Assembly (NCBI GenBank): GCA_014138645.1
Contig: JACJIB010000003.1
Coordinates: forward strand, 248,001 to 312,000
DNA from: Methylorubrum thiocyanatum
GTDB taxonomy: Bacteria; Pseudomonadota; Alphaproteobacteria; Rhizobiales; Beijerinckiaceae
DNA: 64,000 nucleotides
Direction of reading: 5' to 3'
Shown: positions 18,317 through 27,178 of the stretch, in pieces
Numbering within the stretch: position 1 is the first letter of the stretch
Layout of the letters: each line of letters begins with the position of its first letter
The notes under the pieces: generated by a model
What the model saw: only the letters and a program-made list of their open reading frames with translations
Databases searched by the model: none
What the model was told of the DNA's origin: nothing
Made by a program: the position numbers and the translations under genes

Positions 18317-18877
18317 TCAGGGTTCGGCTTTCACGGGTAGGTAGCGGACGATGCGCCCGCCGAGCCGGATCAGCTTAGCCAGGGTGTTGTGGGGCACGTT
18401 CAGCATCTGCGCGTACCAGCTATCGAGCGTCTGGGTGAAGTCGAGCATCGCCTTGAGGCGCCGCGCGGCCACCGCTCCGATCCGCGGATCGCCCTCGGCC
18501 TCGGCCACGCATTCGCGCAGGGCCTTCAGCGCCGGGTCGATCTCCCGCTCCTTGCGGCCGGCGGCGATGCGGGTCACCATCTCCCACAGGTCGGTCTCGG
18601 CCACGAAGAAGTCGCGCCGCTCGCCCATCACCGGCACGCGCCGGATCAGGTTCCAGGCCGCCAGCTCCTTGAGCGAGTTCGAGACGTTGGAACGAGCGAT
18701 GCCGAGCGTGCTCGCGATATCCTCCGCCGCGAGCGGCTTGTCGGAGAGGTAGAGCAGGGCGTGGATCTGCGCGACGGAGCGGTTCACGCCCCACTGCCCG
18801 CCGAGATCCCCCCAGTGCAGGATGAACCGCTCCACCGCCGGAGCGAGCTTTTGCGGCTGGTCTGAAGTTTCAGTCAT
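18317..18877 (-). CDS. GbsR/MarR-type transcriptional regulator
   Basis: The 186-residue protein has a winged helix (about 30-95: AQIHALLYLSDKPLAAEDIA, then LGIARSNVSNSLKELAAWNLI and a beta-wing VPVMGERRDFFVA). A helical C-terminal part (about 100-186) is of the GbsR type, whose founder represses glycine-betaine synthesis in Bacillus. The start ATG sits exactly in the middle of a 38-base near-perfect palindrome, so autorepression is very likely. It is upstream of the DUF4166 gene in an apparent operon. The ligand is unknown. Confidence 0.85.
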   Translation of the reverse strand: MTETSDQPQKLAPAVERFILHWGDLGGQWGVNRSVAQIHALLYLSDKPLAAEDIASTLGIARSNVSNSLKELAAWNLIRRVPVMGERRDFFVAETDLWEMVTRIAAGRKEREIDPALKALRECVAEAEGDPRIGAVAARRLKAMLDFTQTLDSWYAQMLNVPHNTLAKLIRLGGRIVRYLPVKAEP

Positions 18878-18895
18878 GACAGAAATTTCAGACCA
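18858..18895. promoter_or_regulatory. 38-base palindromic operator centred on the start codon of the GbsR-type gene
   Basis: The left arm TGGTCTGAAGTTTCAGTCA (18858-18876) matches the reverse complement of the right arm (18877-18895) at 17 of 19 positions. The dyad axis falls inside the ATG of the regulator (18875-18877). Half of the palindrome is therefore coding (first six codons, MTETSD) and half is leader. A protein bound here would block both ribosome-site transcription and initiation. Confidence 0.75.
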
Positions 18896-18905
18896 AACGA
18901 TTTGG
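18893..18905. promoter_or_regulatory. Second small inverted repeat beside the operator
   Basis: CCAAA (18893-18897) and TTTGG (18901-18905) form an inverted repeat with a 3-base spacer that overlaps the outer edge of the 38-base palindrome. It lies where the regulator promoter would be. Confidence 0.35.
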
Positions 18906-18966
18906 ATGTCAAGCGGCGAGACGGCGGGATGTGCCGCTCGCCGTGCGGCGGCGGCCGATGGTGGGA

Positions 18967-20007
18967 TCAGACGACCGAGAAGCGATAGGTGCTGCTCGAC
19001 GTGAACACCTCGCCCGGCCTCAGGACGGTACTCGGAAAACCCGGTTGGTTCGGCGCGTCGGGAAAGCCCTGCGTCTCGAAGCAGACGCCGTCGCTGGAAC
19101 GGTAGGTGCGACCGGAGGGGCCCACCAGCGAACCGTCGAGGTTATTGCCGCTGTAGAGCTGGAGCGCCGGCTGGGTCGTGGCGACGTCGAGGCGGCGCCC
19201 GCTCGCGGGGCAGAGGCAGGACGCCGCCGGACGTAAGCTGCCGACGGGGCCTCTCACGGCGAAGGTGTGGTCGTAGCCGCCCGCCAGAACGATCTGCGCG
19301 TCGCCTTCGCGGATGCGCGCGCCGAGGGGCGTGGGCTCGCGGAAATCGAAGGGCGTGCCCGTGACCGGGGCAAGGGCGCCGGTCGGGATCTGCGTCGCGT
19401 CCGTCGGGGCGTAGGCGTCCGAGAACACCTGGACGATGTGATCCATCACGTCGCCCGCTCCTTCGCCGGCCAGGTTGAAGTAGCTGTGGTTGGTCAGGTT
19501 CAGGACCGTCGGCCGGTCGGTGACGGCGCGGTAGTCGATGCGCAGCGTTCCGGGTTCGGGCAGGCTGTAGGTGACTGCGACGTCGAGGTTACCGGGAAAA
19601 CCCTCCTCGCCGTCGGGGCTGCGCCGCCTCAGCACGAGGCGCGTGGCATCCGCCTCCGCCGTCTGCCAGAGACGCTTGGCAAACCCCTCCCGGCCGCCAT
19701 GCATGGTGTTGGGCGGCTCGTTGATCGGCAGCGCGTAGGTCTGCCCGTCCAGGGTGAACCGGCCCTTCGCAATCCGGTTGGCGTAGCGCCCGGCGATCGC
19801 CCCGAAATGCGGGCTCACGGTCTCGTAGCCCTCGACCGTGTCGAGGGCGAGAACGACATTGGCCCGGTGTCCCTCCCGGTCCGGCACCTCGATGGCGGTT
19901 ACGACCGCACCGTAATCGATCACCTGGACCCGCAGATCGCCGAGAGTCAGGGTATGCCGGGTGACCGTCTCGCCGGTCCGCGTTGTTCCGAACGTTTCCG
20001 AGGTCAT
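18967..20007 (-). CDS. galM: Aldose 1-epimerase (galactose mutarotase)
   Basis: The enzyme interconverts alpha and beta anomers of aldoses. The 346-residue beta-sandwich protein has the family motifs: GRYANRIAKGRFTLDG, the first histidine in NTMHGG, the catalytic histidine in LTNHSYFNLAG, and the catalytic glutamate near the C-terminus in CFETQGFPDAPNQ. The start MTSETFGTTR at 20007 has GGGAG at good spacing. It stands alone, without other galactose genes nearby. Confidence 0.93.
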   Translation of the reverse strand: MTSETFGTTRTGETVTRHTLTLGDLRVQVIDYGAVVTAIEVPDREGHRANVVLALDTVEGYETVSPHFGAIAGRYANRIAKGRFTLDGQTYALPINEPPNTMHGGREGFAKRLWQTAEADATRLVLRRRSPDGEEGFPGNLDVAVTYSLPEPGTLRIDYRAVTDRPTVLNLTNHSYFNLAGEGAGDVMDHIVQVFSDAYAPTDATQIPTGALAPVTGTPFDFREPTPLGARIREGDAQIVLAGGYDHTFAVRGPVGSLRPAASCLCPASGRRLDVATTQPALQLYSGNNLDGSLVGPSGRTYRSSDGVCFETQGFPDAPNQPGFPSTVLRPGEVFTSSSTYRFSVV

Positions 20008-20091
20008 CCGCTGCTCCCGCCGCACGTCGAGGATTACGCGCAAGCGGCTGGAAGGGTCGCACGAGGCGAGTTGATCGGCGCCGAAGCGTCG

Positions 20092-20217
20092 CTACTCGGC
20101 CGGATTCTTTCCATGGCGCCGATCCAGATCCCATGCATGCCAGCGCAGGGCCGCATAGCCGAACACAACAGCGAAGAGCGGCGTCACAACGAAGGCGACG
20201 AGGAATGAGGCGTTCAC
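20092..20217 (-). CDS. Tiny single-helix membrane protein (41 residues)
   Basis: The product is mostly one membrane helix (NASFLVAFVVTPLFAVVFGY) followed by a charged cytoplasmic-like tail (RWHAWDLDRRHGKNPAE). The GTG start at 20217 overlaps the stop of the preceding small gene (GTGA), which indicates translational coupling. I do not recognise the family. It belongs to a three-gene run behind the ABC exporter, and its base composition is less GC-rich than the neighbours. It might be an accessory subunit of the exporter or an independent insertion. Confidence 0.55.
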   Translation of the reverse strand: MNASFLVAFVVTPLFAVVFGYAALRWHAWDLDRRHGKNPAE

Positions 20218-20468
20218 GATTGCAGCCTCCTGAGCACCTGCCTTGCCGTCAGATGTAGGCTCATCGCGGCGCCGGACCAAATCAGAAGACCGACCAGAAC
20301 GACCCACGGCGAGAGCGAAGCTTGAAGACCGCCGACGTTGTAGAGGTACCCGGCGACCGGCGTGGCAATGCCGACGGTGAAGCACGATGTGGCCGCGGTG
20401 TTCAGGGCGGTCGCGAGAAGTTTGGTCTGCTCGTTGTCGATCAGGCTCATGGCGCCCGAGCGTAGCAT
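20214..20468 (-). CDS. Small two-helix membrane protein (84 residues)
   Basis: The start ATG overlaps the exporter stop (TAATG at 20470-20466), a coupling arrangement. An internal ATG at 20450 (MSLIDNEQTK) would give 78 residues. Two hydrophobic segments are visible (about 25-47 and 58-76), with a polar start LIDNEQTKLLATALNTAATS and a basic end TARQVLRRLQS. The family is unknown to me. Like its downstream partner it is lower in GC than the flanking genes. Confidence 0.6.
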   Translation of the reverse strand: MLRSGAMSLIDNEQTKLLATALNTAATSCFTVGIATPVAGYLYNVGGLQASLSPWVVLVGLLIWSGAAMSLHLTARQVLRRLQS

Positions 20469-22258
20469 TACGCAGGCACGATGCCATCCCTGGCAGCAAC
20501 GATATCGTCCGACAACTGCAGCCTGTGCAGCCGCGCATAGGTGCCGGCTGCAGCGACCAGCTCGTCGTGGCGCCCGAGTTCGATCACGCGGCCGGCCTCC
20601 AGCACGGCGATGCGGTCGGCCTCGCGCACGGTCGAGAGGCGGTGGGCGATGACCAGGGTCGTGCGCCCGCGCATCAGCCGCTCCAGCGCCTCCTGCACGA
20701 GGTGCTCGGATTCCGAATCGAGCGCCGAGGTCGCCTCGTCGAGGAGCAGGATCGGCGCGTTCTTGAGGAAGGCGCGGGCGAGCGAGATGCGCTGGCGTTC
20801 GCCTCCCGAGAGGCGCCCGCCTCCCGGACCGACGCGAAACGCGTAGCTCTCGCTCAAGCGCGCGATGAAACCGTGCGCCGCTGCGGCTCTCGCGGCCGCC
20901 TCGATCTCCTCCTGCGACGCACCGGGGCGGCCGAAGCCGATATTGGCGGCGATGGTGTCGTCGAACAGCACGACCTCTTGCGAGACCACCGCGACGGCCG
21001 CGCGCAAGGAGGCGATGGTCACGTCGCGAACATCGGTGCCGTCGATGAGGACGCGGCCCGCCGTCACATCCTGGAGGCGCGGCACCAGATTGAGCAGGGA
21101 GGATTTGCCCGAGCCGGAGCGCCCCACCAGCGCCGTGGTCGAGCCCGCCGGCACCACGAGATCGATGCCCTCCAGGGCGGGGGCATCGGCGCGGTAGCGG
21201 AAATGCACGCCCTCGAAGCGGATCTCACCGCGTGACACCGTCAGCGGTCGGGCGGAGGGGGCCTCGCGGATCGTCGGCTGCTCGTCCATCAGAGCGAAGT
21301 AGCGGGAGAGCGCAGCCGCCGCCTCCTGCAGGATGGCGTTGAGGGTTCCGAGCGCGCGCGCCGGCTGTGCGGCCAGCAGCAGGGCGGCGACGTAGCCGGT
21401 GAAGTCGCCGACGGTCCGGTCGCCCGACATCACCCGCTGGCCGACCAGGACCAGCACGCCGGCCACGGCGAGGCCGCCGCCGATCTCCATCAGCGGGTCG
21501 AGACGGCCGCGGGCGTTGGCCGCCTTCATCTTGAGGCGACGCACCTCGTCGAGCGCCTGGGCCGCACGGCCCTTCAGATAGCCTTCGAGGGCGTAGGTCT
21601 TGGCGACGCGCGCACCCTGAAGGCTCTCGGTGATGAGGCTCGCGGTCGCGCCCATCTGCTCCTGGGTCGTGGTCGAGACCTGGCGCAGCCGCTTGCCGAT
21701 GCGGTTGACCGGCCCGGCCACGAGGGGCGCCGTCACGGCAGCGGCGAGCGTCAGCAGCGGGTCCATCCAGATCAGCGCGATCACCAACGCAGCCAGCATG
21801 GCCACGTCGCGCAGCAGCACCGTCGAGATGCGGGTCAGCGCCTCCCTGATGAAGGCGAAGTCCGTGGTGAAGCGCTGGGTGAAGGCCGCCGGGCTTTCGC
21901 GGCCGAGTTGCGCGAGGTCGGCATCGATCAGGTGGGCGTAGAGGGCCGCCTGCATGTCGGCTTCGACGCGGGTGACGACCCGGTTGGTCAGCACGGTCTG
22001 GCCGAACAAGGCGAAGCCGCGCACGGACGTGACGGCGATGACCACGAGCGGGCCGTAAGTCAGGGCAGCCGTATCCTTGCGGTCGAAAGTGTTGAAAGCG
22101 GCTTTGATGAGAGCCGGGTAGAGGCCTGTCGTCGCACCGATGATCACGATGAGCACGAGCACCACCGCCAGCGTCGCGCGGTGGGGGGAGAGCCATTCCC
22201 GCCAGAGCCGCCCGAGCAGGGGAAGGGTGTCGCCCCTCAGGAGCGGCCGTCGCGCCAT
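20468..22258 (-). CDS. MsbA-like ABC exporter (fused permease-ATPase)
   Basis: This 596-residue half-transporter works as a homodimer in the inner membrane. Six helices lie in the N-terminal 320 residues. The ATPase domain has Walker A GRSGSGKSS, Q-loop VSQEVVLFDDTIAANI, signature RLSGGERQR, Walker B ILLLDEATSALD and the switch His in IAHRLST. Sequence style (TFDRKDTAALTYGPLVVIAV, MSGDRTVGDFTGYV) fits the lipid A exporter MsbA and its alphaproteobacterial relatives. No lipid A or kdtA gene is adjacent, so the substrate is inferred. Two small membrane-protein genes are translationally coupled downstream. Confidence 0.87.
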   Translation of the reverse strand: MARRPLLRGDTLPLLGRLWREWLSPHRATLAVVLVLIVIIGATTGLYPALIKAAFNTFDRKDTAALTYGPLVVIAVTSVRGFALFGQTVLTNRVVTRVEADMQAALYAHLIDADLAQLGRESPAAFTQRFTTDFAFIREALTRISTVLLRDVAMLAALVIALIWMDPLLTLAAAVTAPLVAGPVNRIGKRLRQVSTTTQEQMGATASLITESLQGARVAKTYALEGYLKGRAAQALDEVRRLKMKAANARGRLDPLMEIGGGLAVAGVLVLVGQRVMSGDRTVGDFTGYVAALLLAAQPARALGTLNAILQEAAAALSRYFALMDEQPTIREAPSARPLTVSRGEIRFEGVHFRYRADAPALEGIDLVVPAGSTTALVGRSGSGKSSLLNLVPRLQDVTAGRVLIDGTDVRDVTIASLRAAVAVVSQEVVLFDDTIAANIGFGRPGASQEEIEAAARAAAAHGFIARLSESYAFRVGPGGGRLSGGERQRISLARAFLKNAPILLLDEATSALDSESEHLVQEALERLMRGRTTLVIAHRLSTVREADRIAVLEAGRVIELGRHDELVAAAGTYARLHRLQLSDDIVAARDGIVPA

Positions 22259-22348
22259 ACTGTACCGTGTCTCTGCTGACCCCGGCCGGAACGCCGGGGC
22301 CCGCGGTGTTTGCAGCCCCGAGGGCTTCGGATCAAGCGGGGGCTCGCC

Positions 22349-22888
22349 TCAGTCGCGCTCGCCGCCGTGACGGTGGCCGAACCCGTGCGGGCCGCCGAAG
22401 GGACGCATCGGCCGGGCGAGCACCATGGCGCGGCGCTTCTGGCCCTCGTCGAGGCTCGCAAAGAGCGGCGTGCTGGCATCGGCGAGTTTGCGCAACGCCT
22501 CGCCGCGGGCCGTCGCCGCATCCGCCATGGCGCGGAGCGCGCCGGGGGCGTCTTCGCTCATCCGGCCGCGCTCGCGCCGCGCCGCACGCTGGGCATCCCG
22601 CTGCTTGGAAAGGTCGCGCAGGGCCGCCTCGACCGGTGGCCAAAGCTTCTCCTGTTCGGGGTTCAGCTTCAGGCCGGCATGCAGCCCGGCAATGCGGGCG
22701 TCGGTGAAGGCCGCCCGATCCTCGGCCGAGAGCGCGGCCCAGCGCCCGTGTCGATGGCCCCAGCCTCGCTCGCCGAAGGGCCCGCCGCGCTCGTCGGCGT
22801 GAACCGCCGCGGCTCCGATCCCGGCGGCACCGACGGCCGCCATGCCCGCCAGCAGAAGACCCGTCACGTGTTTCCTGGTCATGGTCAT
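22349..22888 (-). CDS. Spy/CpxP/ZraP family periplasmic chaperone
   Basis: The 179-residue protein has a signal peptide (about 1-31, cleavage after VHA) and a helical LTxxQ-type domain: AFTDARIAGLHAGLKLNPEQ (Q near residue 76) and a second copy region LFASLDEGQKRR. Histidine/glycine clusters flank it (GWGHRHGRW near the N-terminus; GFGHRHGGERD at the C-terminus), reminiscent of the zinc-binding ZraP branch. Family members hold unfolded periplasmic proteins under envelope or metal stress. It is divergent from znuA across 186 bases that contain a palindrome, which supports a metal link. Confidence 0.82.
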   Translation of the reverse strand: MTMTRKHVTGLLLAGMAAVGAAGIGAAAVHADERGGPFGERGWGHRHGRWAALSAEDRAAFTDARIAGLHAGLKLNPEQEKLWPPVEAALRDLSKQRDAQRAARRERGRMSEDAPGALRAMADAATARGEALRKLADASTPLFASLDEGQKRRAMVLARPMRPFGGPHGFGHRHGGERD

Positions 22889-23028
22889 GGATCGCCTCCA
22901 CAGGTGAGGGGCGTGCGGCCCCGATCCCGCAACGATGCGACCGCTTCTTCTCTCGCGTGTGTCGGCGCGTCTCTGGTCCGTGTCTGCAACATGAAAGCTT
23001 GTCCATGTTCATCGGGGCACTTGGCGAT

Positions 23029-23049
23029 GTGATAATGTTACATTATCAC
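23029..23049. promoter_or_regulatory. 21-base perfect palindrome, probable Zur (zinc uptake regulator) box
   Basis: GTGATAATGT, a central T, and ACATTATCAC form a perfect dyad 25 bases before the znuA start, in an AT-rich patch of otherwise GC-rich DNA. The sequence has the AT-rich dyad style of Fur-family (Zur) boxes and precedes a zinc-uptake gene. It is also within reach of the divergent Spy/ZraP-like gene. Confidence 0.72.
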
Positions 23050-23074
23050 GCCTGCCGAACGGAGGAGTTTCGGT

Positions 23075-24010
23075 ATGGGTTGGTTCGGGCGTCGCGGGAT
23101 CGCGGCCGCACTTCTGGTGCTCGTCGGCCTCGCGCCGTCGCTCGCCGCAGCCGAGGACGCGAAGCTGAAGGCGGTGGCGACCTTCTCGATCCTGGCCGAC
23201 CTCGTCGCGCAGGTCGGCGGCGATCGGGTCGCGGTGACAAGCCTCGTCGGACCGGACGCGGACGCCCACGGCTACGCGCCCACGCCCGGCGACGCCCGCA
23301 AGCTGGCCGAAGCCAACCTCATCGTCGTCAACGGCCTCGGCTTCGAGGGCTGGATGGAGCGCCTCATCAAGGCGTCCGGCTCCAAGGCGCCGCTCGTCGT
23401 CGCCTCGAAGAATGTGAAGACCATCGCGGGCAGCCACGATCACGACGACCATGATCATGGCGATCACGACCACGGCGAGGGCGACCACGCCGATCCGCAT
23501 GCGTGGCAGAACGTGGCGAACGTGAAGCTCTACGTCGCCAATATCCGCGACGGTCTCACCGCCGCCGATCCGGCGAACGCCGCCCTCTACACCGCCAACG
23601 CCGCCGCCTACACCCAGAAGCTCGACGCGCTGGACGCGGAGATCCGCGCGGCGCTGGCCGCGATTCCGCAGGAGCGCCGGCGCATCATCACCACGCACGA
23701 TTCCTTCGGCTATTTCAGCGCCGCCTACGGGATGCGCTTCCTGGCACCGCAGGGCATCTCCACGGACAGCGAGGCCGGCCCGAAGGACGTCGCCCGCATC
23801 ATCCGGCAGATCCGCCGGGACAAGGTGCCGGCGGTGTTCGTGGAATCGATCGCCGATCCGCGGTTGATGCAGCAGATCGCCCGCGAGAGCGGTGCCAAGG
23901 TCGGCGGGCGGATCTATTCCGACGCGCTGAGTGCGCCGGGTGGGCCGGCGCCGGGCTATTTGGAAATGATGCGCTCGAACCTCACCGCGTTTCGCGAGGC
24001 GCTGAGCTGA
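23075..24010 (+). CDS. znuA: Zinc ABC transporter periplasmic binding protein ZnuA
   Basis: The 311-residue cluster A-I solute-binding protein captures zinc for import. The signal peptide ends near LAPSLAAAED (about 25). The metal histidines are in DADAHGYAPTP (first), DPHAWQNVANVKLY (second) and TTHDSFGYF (third), with an acidic ligand near DPRLMQQIA. A His/Asp-rich loop (about 122-142) of alternating HD/HG units is typical of ZnuA. A GGAGGAG site lies 7 bases before ATG. znuB and znuC are not nearby, so the gene is orphaned from its transporter. The upstream palindrome suggests Zur control. Confidence 0.93.
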   Translation: MGWFGRRGIAAALLVLVGLAPSLAAAEDAKLKAVATFSILADLVAQVGGDRVAVTSLVGPDADAHGYAPTPGDARKLAEANLIVVNGLGFEGWMERLIKASGSKAPLVVASKNVKTIAGSHDHDDHDHGDHDHGEGDHADPHAWQNVANVKLYVANIRDGLTAADPANAALYTANAAAYTQKLDALDAEIRAALAAIPQERRRIITTHDSFGYFSAAYGMRFLAPQGISTDSEAGPKDVARIIRQIRRDKVPAVFVESIADPRLMQQIARESGAKVGGRIYSDALSAPGGPAPGYLEMMRSNLTAFREALS

Positions 24011-24061
24011 GGGCTTCGACCATCATCTCGAAATCCGGAAACCAGCTTCCGGGATGATGCG

Positions 24062-24313
24062 CTAGCCGCCCGTCATCGGCGGGAAGAAGGCGATCTCCTG
24101 CGCGCCCGCGATGGTGCTGCCGGGCTTGGCGTGAACCCGGTCGATCGCCGCGCGCACCACGCCCTCGTTCTCGAAGGCGTAGGCATATTCCTCGCCCCGC
24201 GTCTTCAGCCAGCCGATGAGGTCGGCGACCGTGGCGATGCCGTCCGGCGGGCTGACGGTCTCTTCGGGCTTGCCGACGCGCTCGCGTACCCAGGCGAAAT
24301 AGACGAGCTTCAT
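24062..24313 (-). CDS. moaD: Molybdopterin synthase sulfur carrier subunit MoaD
   Basis: The 83-residue ubiquitin-like protein ends in the required Gly-Gly (FFPPMTGG), which is thiocarboxylated to donate sulfur for molybdopterin. It starts MKLVYFAWVRERVGKPEE, typical of MoaD. The order uvrC-pgsA-moaD is common in Rhizobiales and usually continues with moaE. Here no moaE follows: znuA converges 51 bases further on. Confidence 0.92.
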   Translation of the reverse strand: MKLVYFAWVRERVGKPEETVSPPDGIATVADLIGWLKTRGEEYAYAFENEGVVRAAIDRVHAKPGSTIAGAQEIAFFPPMTGG

Positions 24314-24367
24314 CGCGTGTATCCCCGGCGGCGCATCACGGGCGCCGCCCCAAGAAATCCGAAACAG

Positions 24368-25042
24368 TCAGCGCGGATCGTCGATCACGTGCCGGATCCC
24401 GGCCCTCATGTAATCCCAGCCGGTATAGAGCGTGAGGGCGGCGGCGAGCCACAGCAGGACGATGCCGGCTGTCAGGCTGCCGGGAATCAGGGACTCGCCG
24501 GCCGGGCCGGCCACGAGCACGCCGAGGGCGACGAGCTGCACCGTCGTCTTCCACTTGGCGATCCGGCTCACCGGCAGGCCGACCTTCAGCTCCGCCAGAT
24601 ATTCGCGCAAGCCGGAGACCAGAACTTCACGGCAGAGGATGACGATGGCCGCCCACAGGCTCATCCCGTTGATGCTCCCGTCGGCCGCCAGCATCAGCAG
24701 GCAGGCGGCCACCAGCAGCTTGTCGGCGATGGGGTCGAGCATCCGCCCGAGCGCGGAACTCTGCGCCCAGGCGCGGGCCACGTAGCCGTCGAGATAATCG
24801 GTGATCGCGGCCGCCACGAACACGCCGAAGGCGCTCCAGCGGGCGGCGATCTCGTCGGGCCAGAACAGCAGGACGACGACCACCGGCACCGCGACGAGGC
24901 GGCCGTAGGTGAGGCAGTTCGCGAGCGTCCAGGCCTGCGACCGGCGTCGGGGGAGGACGGCGTTCATCGGCGCGGTGAAATCATGGGCGGCGTGGGGCGT
25001 CAACCGCGTCGGGATTGCGTCGGGCACAGGCTCTGTCGGCAC
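24368..25042 (-). CDS. pgsA: CDP-diacylglycerol-glycerol-3-phosphate 3-phosphatidyltransferase
   Basis: PgsA makes phosphatidylglycerol phosphate in the inner membrane. The 224-residue CDP-alcohol phosphatidyltransferase has the catalytic signature DYLDGYVARAWAQSSALGRM followed by LDPIADK (about 92-118), and four to six membrane helices. The N-terminus before NAVLPRRRSQAWTLAN is unconserved, so the internal ATG near 24967 is a plausible true start. It sits between uvrC and moaD on one transcript. Confidence 0.92.
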   Translation of the reverse strand: MPTEPVPDAIPTRLTPHAAHDFTAPMNAVLPRRRSQAWTLANCLTYGRLVAVPVVVVLLFWPDEIAARWSAFGVFVAAAITDYLDGYVARAWAQSSALGRMLDPIADKLLVAACLLMLAADGSINGMSLWAAIVILCREVLVSGLREYLAELKVGLPVSRIAKWKTTVQLVALGVLVAGPAGESLIPGSLTAGIVLLWLAAALTLYTGWDYMRAGIRHVIDDPR

Positions 25043-25052
25043 GGGGCTCCGC

Positions 25053-27110
25053 TCAAGCGTTGGCGTGGAAGAAGTCGTAGACGGCCCGCGCGGTGGCCGC
25101 GTTGACGCCCGGCGCCTTGGCGAGATCCTCCAGGGCGGCGCGTTCGATGGCCTTCACGGTGCCGAAATGGTGCAGCAGCGCGCGCTTGCGAGTGGGGCCG
25201 ATGCCCGCGATCTCGTCGAGCGGGTTCTTGGTCATCTCGCGCTTGCGCCGCGCCCGGTGCGTGCCGATGGCGAAACGGTGCGCCTCGTCGCGCAGGCGCT
25301 GGACGAAATAGAGCACGGGGTCGCGCGGCGGCAGCTTGAACGGCGTGCGGCCGGGCACGAAGAAGGTCTCGCGGCCGGCGTCACGGTCGCGCCCCTTGGC
25401 GATGCCGACGAGCGGCACGTCGATGACGCCGATCTCGGCGAGCGAGGCGCGGGCGGCCTCCAGCTGCCCGGCGCCGCCGTCGATCAGCACCAGATCGGGC
25501 CAGGCGGGGAAAGCGTCGGGGTCATCCGGCAACGCCTCGGTCGCGGCCGGCACGGCCTGCCCCTCGGCCGCGGCCTGCGGTTCGCCGACATCACCCTCCC
25601 GCGGGGTGCGCGGCGCTTCCTTGGCCAGCCGCTTGAAGCGGCGGGTCAGCACCTCGCGCATCATCCCGAAATCGTCGCCGGGGCTCAGCTCCTCCGACTT
25701 GATGTTGAAGGTGCGGTAATGCGTCTTCATGAAGCCGGTCGGGCCGGCGACGATCATGCCGCCGACCGCGGCCGTACCGGAGATGTGCGAGTTGTCGTAG
25801 ACCTCGATCCGGCGCGGCGGCTTGTCGAGGCCGAAGGACTGGCCGAGCGCGGCGAGCAGCTTGCCCTGCGAAGCGGTGTCGGCGAGGCGGCGTCCCAACG
25901 CCTCCTTGGCGTTGCGCTGAGCGTAATCGACGAGGTTCTTGCGCTCCCCCCGCTGCGGCTGGTGCACCTCGACCCGGTGCTCGACCCGGCTCGACAGGGC
26001 CGCGGCCATCAGTTCGGCATCCTCGATCGTGTGGCTCACCAGCACGAGGCGCGGCGCGGGCTTGTCGTCGTAGAACTGCGAGATGAACGAGGCGAGCACC
26101 TCGTCCGCACTCATGGAGCGGTCGGCTTTGGGGAAGTAGGCGCGGTTGCCCCAGTTCTGGAAGTTGCGGAAGAAGAACACCTCGATGCAGAACTGGCCCG
26201 CCTGCTCGTCGAGGGCGAAGACGTCCGCTTCCTCGACGCCCTGCGTGTTTACGCCCTGCGTCCCCTGGATCGCCGAGAGCGCAGCGATGCGGTCGCGGAA
26301 GCGCGCGGCGCGTTCGAACTCGAGGTTCTCGGAGGCGGCCTGCATCTCCTCGCGCATCCGGTCCTTTACGGCATTGGATTTGCCGGACAGGAAGGCCCGC
26401 GCGTTGTCGGCCAAGGCGACGTAGTCGTCGGATGAAATCTCGCCGGTGCAGGGGCCGGAGCAGCGCTTGATCTGGTAGAGCAGGCAGGGCCGGGTGCGGT
26501 TCTCGTAATAGCTGTCCGAGCAGGTGCGCAGCAGGAAGGCGCGCTGCAGCGCGTTCACCGTGCGGTTGACCGCCCAGACATTGGCGAAGGGGCCATAATA
26601 GTTACCCTTGCGGCGGCGCGCGCCGCGGTGCTTGACGATCTGCGGCGCCGGCCCGTCGCTGGTCAGCAGGATGTAGGGAAACGACTTGTCGTCGCGCATC
26701 AGCACGTTGAAGCGCGGCTTCAACTGCTTGATGAGGTTGGCCTCCAGCAGCAGCGCTTCCGTCTCGGTCGCCGTGGTGACGAATTCCATCGCCGCCGTCT
26801 GCGCGATCATGCGGGCGATGCGGTTGGAATGCGCCTGGCCGCGGGCATAGGAGCCGACGCGGGCCTTCAGGTTCTTGGCCTTGCCGACGTAAAGGACGTC
26901 GCCCTTGTGGTCGAACATCCGGTAGACGCCCGGCGAAGTCGGCAGGGTCGTCCAGAAGCGGCGGATGATCTCGGTGCCCGCCTTGACGGCACCCGGCTCG
27001 AAATCGAAATCGATCTCGGGCGCCTCGTCGAGGGAGGGCGCCTCGTTCTCGTCCTCGTCGAACCCGTCGGGCGGGACGTCGTCGAAGGCGGATCGGGTCG
27101 CGCGGCTCAT
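25053..27110 (-). CDS. uvrC: Excinuclease ABC subunit C
   Basis: UvrC makes both incisions in nucleotide excision repair. The 685-residue protein has the GIY-YIG nuclease ([20 protein letters not shown], then [14 protein letters not shown]; about 50-130) and a UVR motif ([20 protein letters not shown], about 255-290). The RNase H-like C-terminal nuclease ([30 protein letters not shown]) and tandem helix-hairpin-helix ([17 protein letters not shown]) follow. An acidic N-terminal extension and an insert of about 40 residues near 500-540 ([20 protein letters not shown]) lengthen it over the E. coli 610. It leads the uvrC-pgsA-moaD operon. Confidence 0.95.
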   Translation of the reverse strand: MSRATRSAFDDVPPDGFDEDENEAPSLDEAPEIDFDFEPGAVKAGTEIIRRFWTTLPTSPGVYRMFDHKGDVLYVGKAKNLKARVGSYARGQAHSNRIARMIAQTAAMEFVTTATETEALLLEANLIKQLKPRFNVLMRDDKSFPYILLTSDGPAPQIVKHRGARRRKGNYYGPFANVWAVNRTVNALQRAFLLRTCSDSYYENRTRPCLLYQIKRCSGPCTGEISSDDYVALADNARAFLSGKSNAVKDRMREEMQAASENLEFERAARFRDRIAALSAIQGTQGVNTQGVEEADVFALDEQAGQFCIEVFFFRNFQNWGNRAYFPKADRSMSADEVLASFISQFYDDKPAPRLVLVSHTIEDAELMAAALSSRVEHRVEVHQPQRGERKNLVDYAQRNAKEALGRRLADTASQGKLLAALGQSFGLDKPPRRIEVYDNSHISGTAAVGGMIVAGPTGFMKTHYRTFNIKSEELSPGDDFGMMREVLTRRFKRLAKEAPRTPREGDVGEPQAAAEGQAVPAATEALPDDPDAFPAWPDLVLIDGGAGQLEAARASLAEIGVIDVPLVGIAKGRDRDAGRETFFVPGRTPFKLPPRDPVLYFVQRLRDEAHRFAIGTHRARRKREMTKNPLDEIAGIGPTRKRALLHHFGTVKAIERAALEDLAKAPGVNAATARAVYDFFHANA

Positions 27111-27178
27111 GGCCCCGATGTAGGCCGCGGCGATTCCGGTTGGAAGGGCCGGCGGACGATCCGCGGCGATGCGGGCGC

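Noticed and set aside
24909..26435. 508-codon plus-strand frame opposite uvrC
   Set aside because: Antisense shadow of a well-defined uvrC.
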